The translations under genes and the position numbers were made by a program. DNA of 64,000 nt from contig NZ_AP022575.1 in assembly GCF_010730055.1 (NCBI RefSeq), forward strand, positions 1,984,001 through 2,048,000, given 5' to 3'. The notes under the pieces are model-generated. The model was not told where the DNA came from. It worked only from the letters and a program-made list of their open reading frames with translations, and did no database searches. The stretch comes from Mycobacterium shinjukuense. Lineage in GTDB: Bacteria; Actinomycetota; Actinomycetes; Mycobacteriales; Mycobacteriaceae. Positions 9,501 to 16,065 of this stretch are shown one piece after another (position 1 is the first letter of the stretch; every line of letters starts with the position of its first letter).

Positions 9501-12500
9501 TGCCGTCCTCGTAAGAGCCGGAGCCACTGATGTCGACAGTGATCGCGGGGAAGCTGAAGCTCTCGATGATGATGTCACCGAAGTTCACAGTGATGGGAAT
9601 GTTCAGTGGCAGGCTGACGGCGAGGTTCACTGGGATTGCGGGAATGGTGATGGCGTAGTAGAGGCCAGTCAAGCCCTGCCCATCGCCGCGCTGCCAGAAG
9701 CCGTTATTCATATTGCCGGTGTTGAAAGCGCCGGTATTGATATCACCGGTATTCGCCAGCCCGGTGTTGTAGCTGCCCGTGTTGTAGTGGCCCGTGTTGT
9801 AGTTGCCCGGGTTGAAGCTGCCCGTGTTGGTGCTGCCGGCATTGTAGCTGCCGGTGTTGCCACTGCCGGCATTCGCCAACCCGGTATTCACGCTGCCGGA
9901 GTTGAAGAAACCGGTGTTGGCGGTGCCCGCGTTGCCGACGCCGGTGTTGTAGTTGCCCGAGTTCCCGATGCCCCAGTTCCCGGTGCCCGAGTTGGCGACG
10001 CCGATGTTGCCGGTGCCCGAATTGAACAAGCCGAAATTACCGCTGCCCGAGTTCCAGGCGCCGAACCCGACCTGATTGTCACCGGTCAACCCGATGCCCA
10101 CATTGTTGCTGCCGGTATTGGCTAACCCGATATTCCGGTCACCGGCATTACCGAAACCAAAATTGTGGCTCCCCAGATTGCCGAAGCCAATATTGTTGCC
10201 GCCGAAATTCCCGAACCCAACGTTGTTGCTGCCGAAATTACCGAAACCCACATTTGCGCTGCCGTCGTTTCCACCGCCCAAGTTGTAGTCGCCGACGTTT
10301 CCACTGCCCACGTTGACGTTGCCGACATTACCCAAGCCCACGTTGAACTCGCCGACATTGGCAAAGCCTAGGTTGAGATTGCTGGCGTTGTCGTGCGGCC
10401 GCAAAAAACCCGCCAGGTTGCTGCCGGTGTTTCCGATGCCCGAGTCATAGGCCGCCGTCATGAAGCCGGCCGTGCTGGTGTTGTACAGACCCGAGACGGT
10501 GTTGCCTATGTTCGCCACGCCCGATTGCAGCTCGCCGTGGTTGAAATAACCCGAGATTCCCGAGCTACCCGTGGCGGCGTTGAAGAAGCCCGATGCGGGA
10601 CCCGTGCCCGAGTTGAAAAAACCTGACGACCAGGTGGAGGTCGAGTTCCCGAACCCCGGAGCAGCCGCCATGTTGACGAGTTCGAGCTGGATCGGGCCGA
10701 TCTGATTGGTTAGGTCCACACCAAACACAGTGGCCGAGCTGCCCACCACCCCCGCAATCGTGGGACCGACAATCGTGATGGCCGGAAAGGTTTCCGGACC
10801 AATGTTGCCGCTGACCTTGATGTCGACCTGCTTGACTTCGGCACCAACGGGAATTTCCGGAATGGTGAAGCTCTCGATGACGGTGTTGCCGATACCGCCG
10901 CCGATGGGTATATCGACCGGCAGGCTCCCGCTGACGCTGGCGGGAATCTCGGGAATGGTGATCGCGTACCCGAAGCCGAACAGACCCTGCTGGTCGCCGC
11001 GCCACAACAGTCCATTGTTGTAGCTGCCGGAATTCAGACCCCCGGTGTTGACATCACCCGTGTTTCCCACGCCGGTGTTGTGGCTGCCCGGGTTGAAGCT
11101 GCCCGTGTTGGTGCTGCCGGCATTGTAGCTGCCGGTGTTGCCACTGCCGGCATTCGCCAACCCGGTATTCACGCTGCCGGAGTTGAAGAAACCGGTGTTG
11201 GCGGTGCCCGCGTTGCCGACGCCGGTGTTGTAGTTGCCCGAGTTCCCGATGCCCCAGTTCCCGGTGCCCGAGTTGGCGACACCGATGTTGCCGGTACCCG
11301 AATTGAACAAGCCGAAATTACCGCTGCCCGAGTTCCAGGCGCCGAACCCGACCTGATTGTCACCGGTCAACCCGATGCCCACATTGTTGCTGCCGGTATT
11401 GGCTAACCCGATATTCCGGTCACCGGCATTACCGAAACCAAAATTGTGGCTCCCCAGATTGCCGAAGCCAATATTGTTGCCGCCGAAATTCCCGAACCCA
11501 ACGTTGTTGCTGCCGAAATTACCGAAACCCACATTTGCGCTGCCGTCGTTTCCACCGCCCAGGTTGTAGTCGCCGACGTTCCCACTGCCCACGTTGACGT
11601 TGCCGACATTACCCAAGCCCACGTTGAACTCGCCGACATCGGCAAAGCCCAGGTTAAGCGCCCGGTCGGCCAAGTTGCCGCGCAGCACCCCGGCAACGTT
11701 GCTGCCGATATTGTCGACGCCCGAGACGTAGGCCGGCGTCGTCAAGTCCAGCGTGCTCGTGTTAAGGAAGCCCGAGATCGAAGTGCCCCAATTCGCCGCG
11801 CCCGACGACACGTCGCCATAGTTGAAAAAGCCCGAGGTGCCAGAGCCGACGTTGAAGAAGCCCGATCCGCTCCCGGCGCCGGAGTTGAAGAATCCCGATG
11901 AGGAACTGGTGGTGGAGTTTCCAATGCCGGTGCCCGGTGGGATGTCGATGATATCGATGTCGATGGGGCCAATGCTGGCGGCGAGCGACAGATCCAACGT
12001 CGTGGTCGAACTTCCCACGGTGGCGGTCACCGTGGGAGCGGCAATCGTGATATCCGGGATGACGATGGGGCCCAGGTAGATCTCGGCAAAATTCGACCCG
12101 CCGCCCCACGTCATGCGGGGGATGGTTATACCCGGAATGATGATGTCGCCGATATCGTAACTAAACGTCCTGTCCAACGGATAGCTCACACTCTCGGAAA
12201 ACTCGATTTTACCAATATGGATTCCGATCGTGATTCCGGTGTTGCCATCACCACTATGGAAGAAGCCGTTGTTATCGCTACCGGAGTTGAACGCGCCGGT
12301 GTTGACATTGCCGGTGTTTAACAGGCCGGTGTTGTAGTGACCCGGGTTGTAGCTGCCCGTGTTGGTGCTGCCCGTATTGTAGCCACCGGTATTGTAACTG
12401 CCGATGTTTGCGACCCCGGCGTTGACGCTTCCAAGGTTAAAAGAACCGGTGTTGGTGCTGCCCGCGTTGCCGATCCCGGTGTTGTAGCTGCCGGAGTTCC

Positions 12501-13491
12501 CGATGCCCCAGTTCCCGGTACCCGAGTTGCCGACGCCGATGTTGCCGGTGCCCGAATTGAACAACCCGAAATTACCGCTGCCCGAGTTCCAGGCGCCGAA
12601 CCCGAACTGGTTATCGCCGGTCAGGCCGATACCGATATTGTTGCTGCCGGTGTTGCCAAATCCGATATTCCGATCGCCGGTGTTCCCAAAGCCGAGGTTG
12701 TTGCTACCGATATTTCCAAAGCCGATATTAGAATTACCCGCCGTCGACGAAGCCCCCATGTTCCCGAAGCCAAAGTTGTTGCTACCTAAGTTGCCGAAAC
12801 CGACATTGAGATTGCCGGTATTTCCGCCGCCCAGGTTGTAGTTGCCGACATTTCCACTGCCCACGTTTGCGTTGCCGACGTTGCCGAAGCCCAGGTTGAC
12901 GTCGTCGACGTTTGCCAGCCCGGCGCCGAAGGTCAACGTGCTCAGGCTGGCCGCGGCCGGGCCCGTCAGCAGCTGCCGCGGCTGAGGGAACGGCGCCAAC
13001 GCCGCGGCCACCTCCGCGGCCCCGGCATGATAACCAACCATTGCGGCCACATCCTGCGCCCACATCGACTCGTAGTCGGCCTCGACCGCCGCGATCGCCG
13101 GCGCATGTTGCCCGAGCACGTTCCAGGTCGCCAACGCGATCAGCCGAGCGCGGTTGGCGGTGATGGTCGCCGGATGCACCGTGGCCGCCCGGGCGGCCTC
13201 GAACGCCGCCACCGCCGTCTTGGCCTGCGCGGACGCCTGCTCGGCCTGGGCCGCCGCCGACCTCAACCAGCCCAGATAGTGTCCGGCCGCCACGGTCATC
13301 GCCGTCGACGACGGACCCTGCCACCACGAACCTGCCAGACCTGCCGTCACAGACCCGAACGCGGCGGCCGCCGACGACAACTCGACGGCCAACCCATCCC
13401 AGGCCGCCGCGGCCGCCACCATCGGCCCAGGCCCCGCCCCGAGATACATCCGTGCCGAATTGATCTCCGGCGGCAATGCCGTGAAATCCAT
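6550..13491 (-). CDS. PPE family protein, MPTR subfamily, 2313 aa
   Basis: A giant PPE protein starting MDFTALPPEINSARMYLG at ATG 13491, followed by the ~180-residue helical PPE domain (a GSWWQGPSSTAM motif and an AYES-like VEADYESMWAQDVAAM block). The rest is asparagine/glycine pentapeptide repeats of the NxGxGN type (major polymorphic tandem repeats). They are arranged in about four large blocks separated by short non-repeat beta-type inserts rich in Ile, Pro and Thr (for example IPEIPASVSGSLPVDIPIGG). It ends SGFFNRGIGP. Such proteins are ESX-5 exported and cell-surface associated; the precise role is unknown. An upstream in-frame start exists but lacks PPE homology. No counterpart lies here in M. 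tuberculosis as I recall, so this is an expansion or insertion. Confidence 0.93.
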   Translation of the reverse strand: MDFTALPPEINSARMYLGAGPGPMVAAAAAWDGLAVELSSAAAAFGSVTAGLAGSWWQGPSSTAMTVAAGHYLGWLRSAAAQAEQASAQAKTAVAAFEAARAATVHPATITANRARLIALATWNVLGQHAPAIAAVEADYESMWAQDVAAMVGYHAGAAEVAAALAPFPQPRQLLTGPAAASLSTLTFGAGLANVDDVNLGFGNVGNANVGSGNVGNYNLGGGNTGNLNVGFGNLGSNNFGFGNMGASSTAGNSNIGFGNIGSNNLGFGNTGDRNIGFGNTGSNNIGIGLTGDNQFGFGAWNSGSGNFGLFNSGTGNIGVGNSGTGNWGIGNSGSYNTGIGNAGSTNTGSFNLGSVNAGVANIGSYNTGGYNTGSTNTGSYNPGHYNTGLLNTGNVNTGAFNSGSDNNGFFHSGDGNTGITIGIHIGKIEFSESVSYPLDRTFSYDIGDIIIPGITIPRMTWGGGSNFAEIYLGPIVIPDITIAAPTVTATVGSSTTTLDLSLAASIGPIDIDIIDIPPGTGIGNSTTSSSSGFFNSGAGSGSGFFNVGSGTSGFFNYGDVSSGAANWGTSISGFLNTSTLDLTTPAYVSGVDNIGSNVAGVLRGNLADRALNLGFADVGEFNVGLGNVGNVNVGSGNVGDYNLGGGNDGSANVGFGNFGSNNVGFGNFGGNNIGFGNLGSHNFGFGNAGDRNIGLANTGSNNVGIGLTGDNQVGFGAWNSGSGNFGLFNSGTGNIGVANSGTGNWGIGNSGNYNTGVGNAGTANTGFFNSGSVNTGLANAGSGNTGSYNAGSTNTGSFNPGSHNTGVGNTGDVNTGGLNSGSYNNGLLWRGDQQGLFGFGYAITIPEIPASVSGSLPVDIPIGGGIGNTVIESFTIPEIPVGAEVKQVDIKVSGNIGPETFPAITIVGPTIAGVVGSSATVFGVDLTNQIGPIQLELVNMAAAPGFGNSTSTWSSGFFNSGTGPASGFFNAATGSSGISGYFNHGELQSGVANIGNTVSGLYNTSTAGFMTAAYDSGIGNTGSNLAGFLRPHDNASNLNLGFANVGEFNVGLGNVGNVNVGSGNVGDYNLGGGNDGSANVGFGNFGSNNVGFGNFGGNNIGFGNLGSHNFGFGNAGDRNIGLANTGSNNVGIGLTGDNQVGFGAWNSGSGNFGLFNSGTGNIGVANSGTGNWGIGNSGNYNTGVGNAGTANTGFFNSGSVNTGLANAGSGNTGSYNAGSTNTGSFNPGNYNTGHYNTGSYNTGLANTGDINTGAFNTGNMNNGFWQRGDGQGLTGLYYAITIPAIPVNLAVSLPLNIPITVNFGDIIIESFSFPAITVDISGSGSYEDGTLKLFFTNTTGPIKVSDITVTGPDIALAIGGSNTVLGALATGTVGPLTVPLIDIPAGTGFGNSTTSPSSGFFNSGSGNASGFGNVGTNNSGFWNFASGSAGNSGYNNYGALLSGVANYGNSVSGFQNTGTLGLTTAALVSGAGNIGSALSGFYHDDSSGTRVVNVGFANDGVLNVGNANVGDYNFGSANVGSANVGNANAGSGNIGSGNSGNDNVGSGNFGSNNFGFGNLGSNDIGFGNVGSYNLGFGNTGDQNIGFGNTGNNNIGIGLTGDNQFGFGALNSGSGNIGLFNSGTGNIGFGNSGSGNIGIGNSGAGNWGIGNSGSYNTGFFDSGDANTGSYNAGSYNSGRYNVGNANSGSFNSGGYNTGWFNRGDYNTGLGNTGDVDTGAFISGSYSNGLWTRGDYEHLVGIPQLAIAVAPGFGNSTTSPSSGLFNTGAGSASGFFNSGTNTSGYGNYGELASGVANLGNSISGYYNTSTLGVTTAAYVSGIGNVGADLTGFFRDSTGNTTFNAGFANDGRLNVGNANVGNHNLGSANVGDQNLGIANIGDHNVGNGNAGSRNFGFGNFGSDNFGFGNLGNSDIGFGNLGSNNLGFGNNGDRNIGFANSGSNNIGIGLTGDNQFGFGGLNSGTGNIGLFNSGTGNIGIGNSGIGNWGIGNSGSYNTGIGNSGATNTGFFNSGSVNTGSFNAGGYNTGSYNSGSTNTGGFNAGDYNTGNHNIGNYNTGVGNIGDINTGGFNGGNMSNGFSLRGDELGLIGLSFTTTIPTIPVDLKVSADFQTPISLSISGIELHSFDISTFGISGDYGYKFYILGVEISSLTVPYALIVPSFTVPSIPISNINESFTVGPPVFAQTFSFDGGPITLPIDIAPAPGFFNTTSVPSSGFGNFDTLYFGTPGSQSGIGNWGANNSGFGAGGLQFRSQSSGLSGISNAGTLQSGLFNTGNTISGWFNTSTRNFTTAAFISGLDNVGAQLSGFFNRGIGP
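9806..10376 (-). repeat. Intragenic direct duplication, copy A (in PPE-MPTR)
   Basis: About 570 bp nearly identical to 11087-11657, with a constant offset of 1281 bp (427 codons, so frame is kept). Only a handful of substitutions are visible. Identity fades abruptly at both ends. It represents a recent in-gene duplication or gene conversion of one MPTR block. Confidence 0.9.
11087..11657 (-). repeat. Intragenic direct duplication, copy B (in PPE-MPTR)
   Basis: Partner of the 9806-10376 copy at an offset of exactly 1281 bp. The two copies encode the same series of pentapeptides (for example GLTGDNQVGFGAWNSGSG). They differ in what follows: NTGDVNTGGLNS after one copy and NTGHYNTGSYNTG after the other. 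Confidence 0.9.
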
Positions 13492-13517
13492 CGCACGCAC
13501 CCCACCCTTCGGGCCGG

Positions 13518-13646
13518 CTAGCCCGACGACGGTCTCCCGTTGGTCACGCCGGCGCCGCCTTGGCCGCCGCCCCCCACCCCATCGGGACAAGACACCGACG
13601 CCGTTGCCGCCGCCACCACGCTCGGGGCCGTCACCACAAGCGACAT
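13518..13646 (-). pseudogene. PE gene remnant upstream of the PPE gene
   Basis: A 42-codon reading frame starts at ATG 13646 behind a good ribosome-binding site (GGGAGGA). It reads MSLVVTAPSVVAAATASV, as PE proteins begin, but switches after about 18 residues to a glycine-rich tail (GVGGGGQGGAG) and stops at TAG. The PE domain is normally ~95 residues, so most of it has been deleted, apparently joining the PE start to a PGRS-like end. The PPE gene begins 26 bp downstream. PE-PPE pairs are normally co-transcribed and co-exported, so this PPE gene has lost its local PE partner. Confidence 0.65.
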
Positions 13647-13817
13647 CCCTGTCCTCCCAGCGCCATCACCGCATCCCGATGGGGAACCCAACATACCCGG
13701 TCACCGGACGGGCCCATGGGCATTTGCGCCGATCCGTGACAATTGCGCTGGGCACACCGGCCCTCGCCCCGGCCACTCCGCATAATCGCTCGGCTCGCGG
13801 CATCGCGAAGCAGAATA
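13647..13817. promoter_or_regulatory. Divergent promoter region, PE/PPE (-) and Rv1444c-like gene (+)
   Basis: A 171-bp gap between divergent starts. On the + strand a CATAAT box at 13789-13794 is a reasonable -10 for the downstream gene, which would give a leader of roughly 17 nt. On the - strand the region shares a conserved word with the upstream region of the PE_PGRS gene at 6401. I see no obvious operator. Confidence 0.4.
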
Positions 13818-14216
13818 ATGGCCGTCATGGCAGACAAAACCGCACGCCCGTCGCCCGCGCGTAGGCGAATGAAGACCCTCACCCAGGCCGCGTTGAACGC
13901 CGACAAGACGGTGGAGCAGGTCGAAGACGTCCTCGACGGCCTGGGCAAGACCATGGTCGAGCTGAACAGCTCGCTGTCGGCGCTCAACGCCACGGTCGAG
14001 CGCCTCGAGGGCGGCCTGGATCATCTCGAAGGCACCCTGCACAGCCTCGACGATCTCGCAAAACGCCTGATCGTCCTGGTCGAGCCGGTAGAGGCGATCG
14101 TCGAGCGGATCGATTACATCGTGAGCCTCGGTGAGACGGTGATGACCCCGTTGTCGGTCACCGAGCACGCGGTGCGTGGCGTGCTGGACAGGCTGCGAAA
14201 CCGCACGGTGCGCTAG
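13818..14216 (+). CDS. Small coiled-coil protein (Rv1444c-like)
   Basis: A 132-residue protein that I recognise as the Rv1444c homologue. It starts with a short basic segment (PARRRMKTLTQAA) and then consists almost wholly of heptad-like helices (ELNSSLSALNATVERLEGGL, then HLEGTLHSLDDLAKRLIVLV). It has no signal peptide or membrane span, so it is probably a cytosolic coiled-coil adaptor of unknown function. In M. tuberculosis it follows devB directly; here about 9 kb of PE/PPE DNA separates them. ATG 13818 is used; an in-frame ATG at 13827 is the alternative. Its TAG stop lies in a cgctagcg palindrome that also holds the stop of the opposing bisC remnant. Confidence 0.8.
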   Translation: MAVMADKTARPSPARRRMKTLTQAALNADKTVEQVEDVLDGLGKTMVELNSSLSALNATVERLEGGLDHLEGTLHSLDDLAKRLIVLVEPVEAIVERIDYIVSLGETVMTPLSVTEHAVRGVLDRLRNRTVR

Positions 14217-14736
14217 CGGTTGCGCGCGCTGAACGACGGCCGGTGCGCGCGCAGCGGCGGTAAGTCGCCGGTGAACCTCTCGACCTGGACCAGTGCGTGC
14301 TGGCCGGTGCTGCCGTGCGCCAGCGACGACGCGCCGGCGCCGGTGGTCAGCACGTTGGGATTGCCGTGCACACGCCTCTAATCCGGATCGGCGGGATCGG
14401 CGGGGCCGTACCACGCCCCGGTGGCAAGCTGCACCACGCCCGGGCGAAGACCCCCGTCGAGCACGACGCCGGCCAGGCAGGCGCCGCGATCGTTGAACAC
14501 CCGCACGATGTCGCTGGCGCGCAGCCCGCGCCCGGCAGCGTCCTGCGGGTGAATGCGGATCGGTTCTTGCCCATGGACTTTCGACGCCATGCTGGCGCCC
14601 CCGTGATCGAGCTGGCTGTGCGGGCGGGTGCGTGGTTGGTTGGCGATCAGATGCAGCGGGTAGCGCGCGGCGCGCGGACCGCCGAGCCATTCGGTGGGCT
14701 TATACCAGGTGGCATGCCCGACGCAATCCGGCAAAC
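14213..14736 (-). pseudogene. bisC: Biotin sulfoxide reductase-type molybdoenzyme, C-terminal remnant
   Basis: The last ~170 codons of a BisC/TorA-family molybdopterin oxidoreductase. The piece holds YPLHLIANQP, LHSQLD-like HSQLDHG, IRIHPQDAAGRGL, DIVRVFNDRGACLAGVVL and GNPNVLTTGAG...SSLAHGSTG, a typical molybdopterin-dinucleotide binding C-terminus. An in-frame TAG (14378-14380) interrupts it between the DPADPD and HGNPNVL blocks. The N-terminal ~80 percent of the enzyme is missing. In M. tuberculosis bisC (Rv1442) occupies this neighbourhood. The remnant is fused on its 5' side to PGRS-like and ppc sequence. It is non-functional. Confidence 0.85.
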
Positions 14737-15070
14737 CGCCGTGGCCGCCGGCCCCGCCGTTGCCGCCGTCGATGGATGTGGCGGCCAGGCTGCTGTCCTG
14801 TGGCGGCTTGCCCGCGGCGACGTGGCGGCTAGGTGGCGGCGCTCCCGGCGGATGTGTTCGGCCACATTGGCCAGCAGCGCGAAAAGGCCGAATGCCCGGA
14901 TGGTCGGCAGCGCTTGACGGATGTCGATGCCAACGAACATGCGCGCCATCTGGGCGCGGTCAATGCACCGTGTCGCCGAGGATGGCGCTCAGCAACCGGA
15001 TGTCCGCACGCATCGGCTCGGTCGCCTCGCGACCAAGTCTGGTCAGGTGGCCGTCGCCGACGGGTTCAAG
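14737..15070 (-). pseudogene. ppc: Phosphoenolpyruvate carboxylase, N-terminal remnant
   Basis: Pieces of the PEP carboxylase N-terminus lie in three frames. At 14960-15070 they read LGREATEPMRADIRLLSAIL then GDTVH and stop. At about 14826-14964 they read IDRAQMARMFVGIDI and RAFGLFALLANVAEHIRRER. At about 14770-14830 they read HVAAGKPPQDSSLAAT. The order matches the enzyme, with an internal deletion between the first two pieces and a frameshift between the second and third. Immediately after SLAAT comes a PGRS-like GGNGGAGGHGG (about 14737-14769) and then bisC sequence. PEP carboxylase would be an anaplerotic enzyme; only ~100 of ~930 residues remain. Its orientation matches tpiA-pgk-gap, as in mycobacteria that keep ppc next to these genes. 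Confidence 0.8.
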
Positions 15071-15106
15071 CGCGTAATGCCACACCCTTGCGTCCGTGTA
15101 CCCCCG

Positions 15107-15505
15107 TCAGACCCGAAGGATGGCTACCCCGGCCACACCGTCGAGCGCGTCGAAGTCGCCATCTTGGGTCACCACGGGCAGCCCTCGCGAAGCCGCAACG
15201 GCGGCGATCCACAGATCGTTGATGCGGACCCGGCGACCCGACTCGGCAAGGTGAACACACAGCCGAGCCCATGTCCGCGCCGCATCGACGTCGACCGGAA
15301 GCGCCGCCATGTCGGCGATCGCGTCGAGCGTCGCCAGCCGCTGCGCTCGAACATCCGCCGAGCCGGCCGCGAGAACACCGGCGTTGAGTTCAGCCAACGT
15401 GACCACCGTCGTCGCAACTTCCTCAGGAATCCGCGATTCGTCGAGCTGCCGGCCGCTCTCATGCGCGATGAACACCGACGTAGCAAGCACGCCCGCCGCC
15501 GTCAC
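15107..15505 (-). CDS. vapC: VapC-family PIN-domain toxin with altered active site
   Basis: A 132-residue PIN-domain protein, the ribonuclease toxin of a type II toxin-antitoxin pair. Recognisable blocks are TTVVTLAELNAGVLAA, INDLWIAAVAASRGLPVVTQ and DGDFDALDGV. The N-terminus reads VTAAGVLATSVFIAHESG, where PIN domains normally have LDTSVF: the first conserved metal-binding aspartate is an alanine (gct). The other acidic positions (E in LAELN, D in INDLW, D in TQDGDFD) are intact. The GTG start at 15505 overlaps the vapB stop (GTGA). Without the first Asp, nuclease activity is doubtful, although antitoxin binding may persist. Confidence 0.85.
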   Translation of the reverse strand: MTAAGVLATSVFIAHESGRQLDESRIPEEVATTVVTLAELNAGVLAAGSADVRAQRLATLDAIADMAALPVDVDAARTWARLCVHLAESGRRVRINDLWIAAVAASRGLPVVTQDGDFDALDGVAGVAILRV

Positions 15506-15762
15506 CGGATCGGACCCAGATCGTCGGTGGTGTCGCCCGCGAGCGCGGCAAGATCCCGGCGCAATCCCGGATCTGCCTGCGCGCGCCGAAGCCGCTGCAG
15601 CAGCTCGTTTCGGCTCAACCATCGACGCCGCGCCGGCCGCAATCCGGTGAGCAGCGCCACGGGCTTGCCGTTGACCGTGACGGTGATGTCTTCGCCGGCC
15701 TGCGCGCGCCGCAGTAGCCGGCCAGTGTCGTTGCGGAGTTCGCGGGATGCCACCTCAACCAT
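15502..15762 (-). CDS. vapB: VapB/Phd-family antitoxin
   Basis: An 86-residue antitoxin: N-terminal Phd/YefM-type DNA-binding fold (VASRELRNDTGRLLRRAQAG, then DITVTVNGKPVALLTGL) and a C-terminal helical tail that would wrap the toxin. It lies upstream of vapC with overlapping stop and start. The ATG at 15762 follows a TACGAT box by 6 nt, so the message is probably leaderless. The box lies inside a perfect 12-bp palindrome, fitting autorepression by the VapBC complex. Confidence 0.88.
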   Translation of the reverse strand: MVEVASRELRNDTGRLLRRAQAGEDITVTVNGKPVALLTGLRPARRRWLSRNELLQRLRRAQADPGLRRDLAALAGDTTDDLGPIR

Positions 15763-15763
15763 A

Positions 15764-15784
15764 CTACGATCGTAGCACATATGT
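15764..15784. promoter_or_regulatory. vapB -10 box and palindromic operator
   Basis: The 12-bp perfect palindrome CTACGATCGTAG (15764-15775) is followed by an 8-bp palindrome ACATATGT (15777-15784). On the - strand the first contains TACGAT, ending 6 nt before the vapB ATG, the geometry of a leaderless mycobacterial promoter. Binding here would block the promoter directly. The secG start lies 33 bp away on the other strand, so occupancy might also affect secG. Confidence 0.65.
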
Positions 15785-15803
15785 AGCCTTGGCGGCCGTT
15801 GGG

Positions 15804-15809
15804 TAGGCT
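15804..15809 (+). promoter_or_regulatory. Leaderless promoter -10 box for secG
   Basis: TAGGCT fits the TANNNT -10 consensus and ends 7 nt before the secG ATG (15817). Transcription would therefore start at or within a base of the start codon. No Shine-Dalgarno sequence is seen, which agrees with a leaderless transcript. Confidence 0.55.
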
Positions 15810-15816
15810 GCCCGTC

Positions 15817-16050
15817 ATGGAATTGGCTCTGCAGATCACCCTGGTGGTCACCAGCGTGTTGGTGGTGTTGCTGGTGCTGCTGCACCGCGCCAAGGGTGGC
15901 GGCCTGTCGACGCTGTTTGGTGGTGGTGTGCAGTCCAGCCTGTCCGGGTCGACGGTGGTGGAGAAGAACCTGGACCGGTTGACGCTGTTCATCACCGGCA
16001 TCTGGCTGGTGTCCATCATCGGCGTCGCGTTGTTGATCAAGTACCGATGA
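15817..16050 (+). CDS. secG: Preprotein translocase subunit SecG
   Basis: A 77-residue SecG, a small membrane subunit of the SecYEG channel. Two hydrophobic segments (ALQITLVVTSVLVVLLVLL and LFITGIWLVSIIGVALLI) flank the conserved cytoplasmic loop HRAKGGGLSTLFGGG. Length equals the M. tuberculosis protein. It is convergent with tpiA, with only 15 bp between the stops. From memory of other mycobacteria secG runs in the same direction as tpiA, so the orientation here is unusual. Confidence 0.95.
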   Translation: MELALQITLVVTSVLVVLLVLLHRAKGGGLSTLFGGGVQSSLSGSTVVEKNLDRLTLFITGIWLVSIIGVALLIKYR

Positions 16051-16065
16051 CGCGGGCCCCCGTGG

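Noticed and set aside
7100..12841. Many + strand frames of Val/Ala/Pro repeats opposite the PPE-MPTR gene
   Set aside because: They mirror the NxGxGN repeat on the other strand and have no independent start or family.
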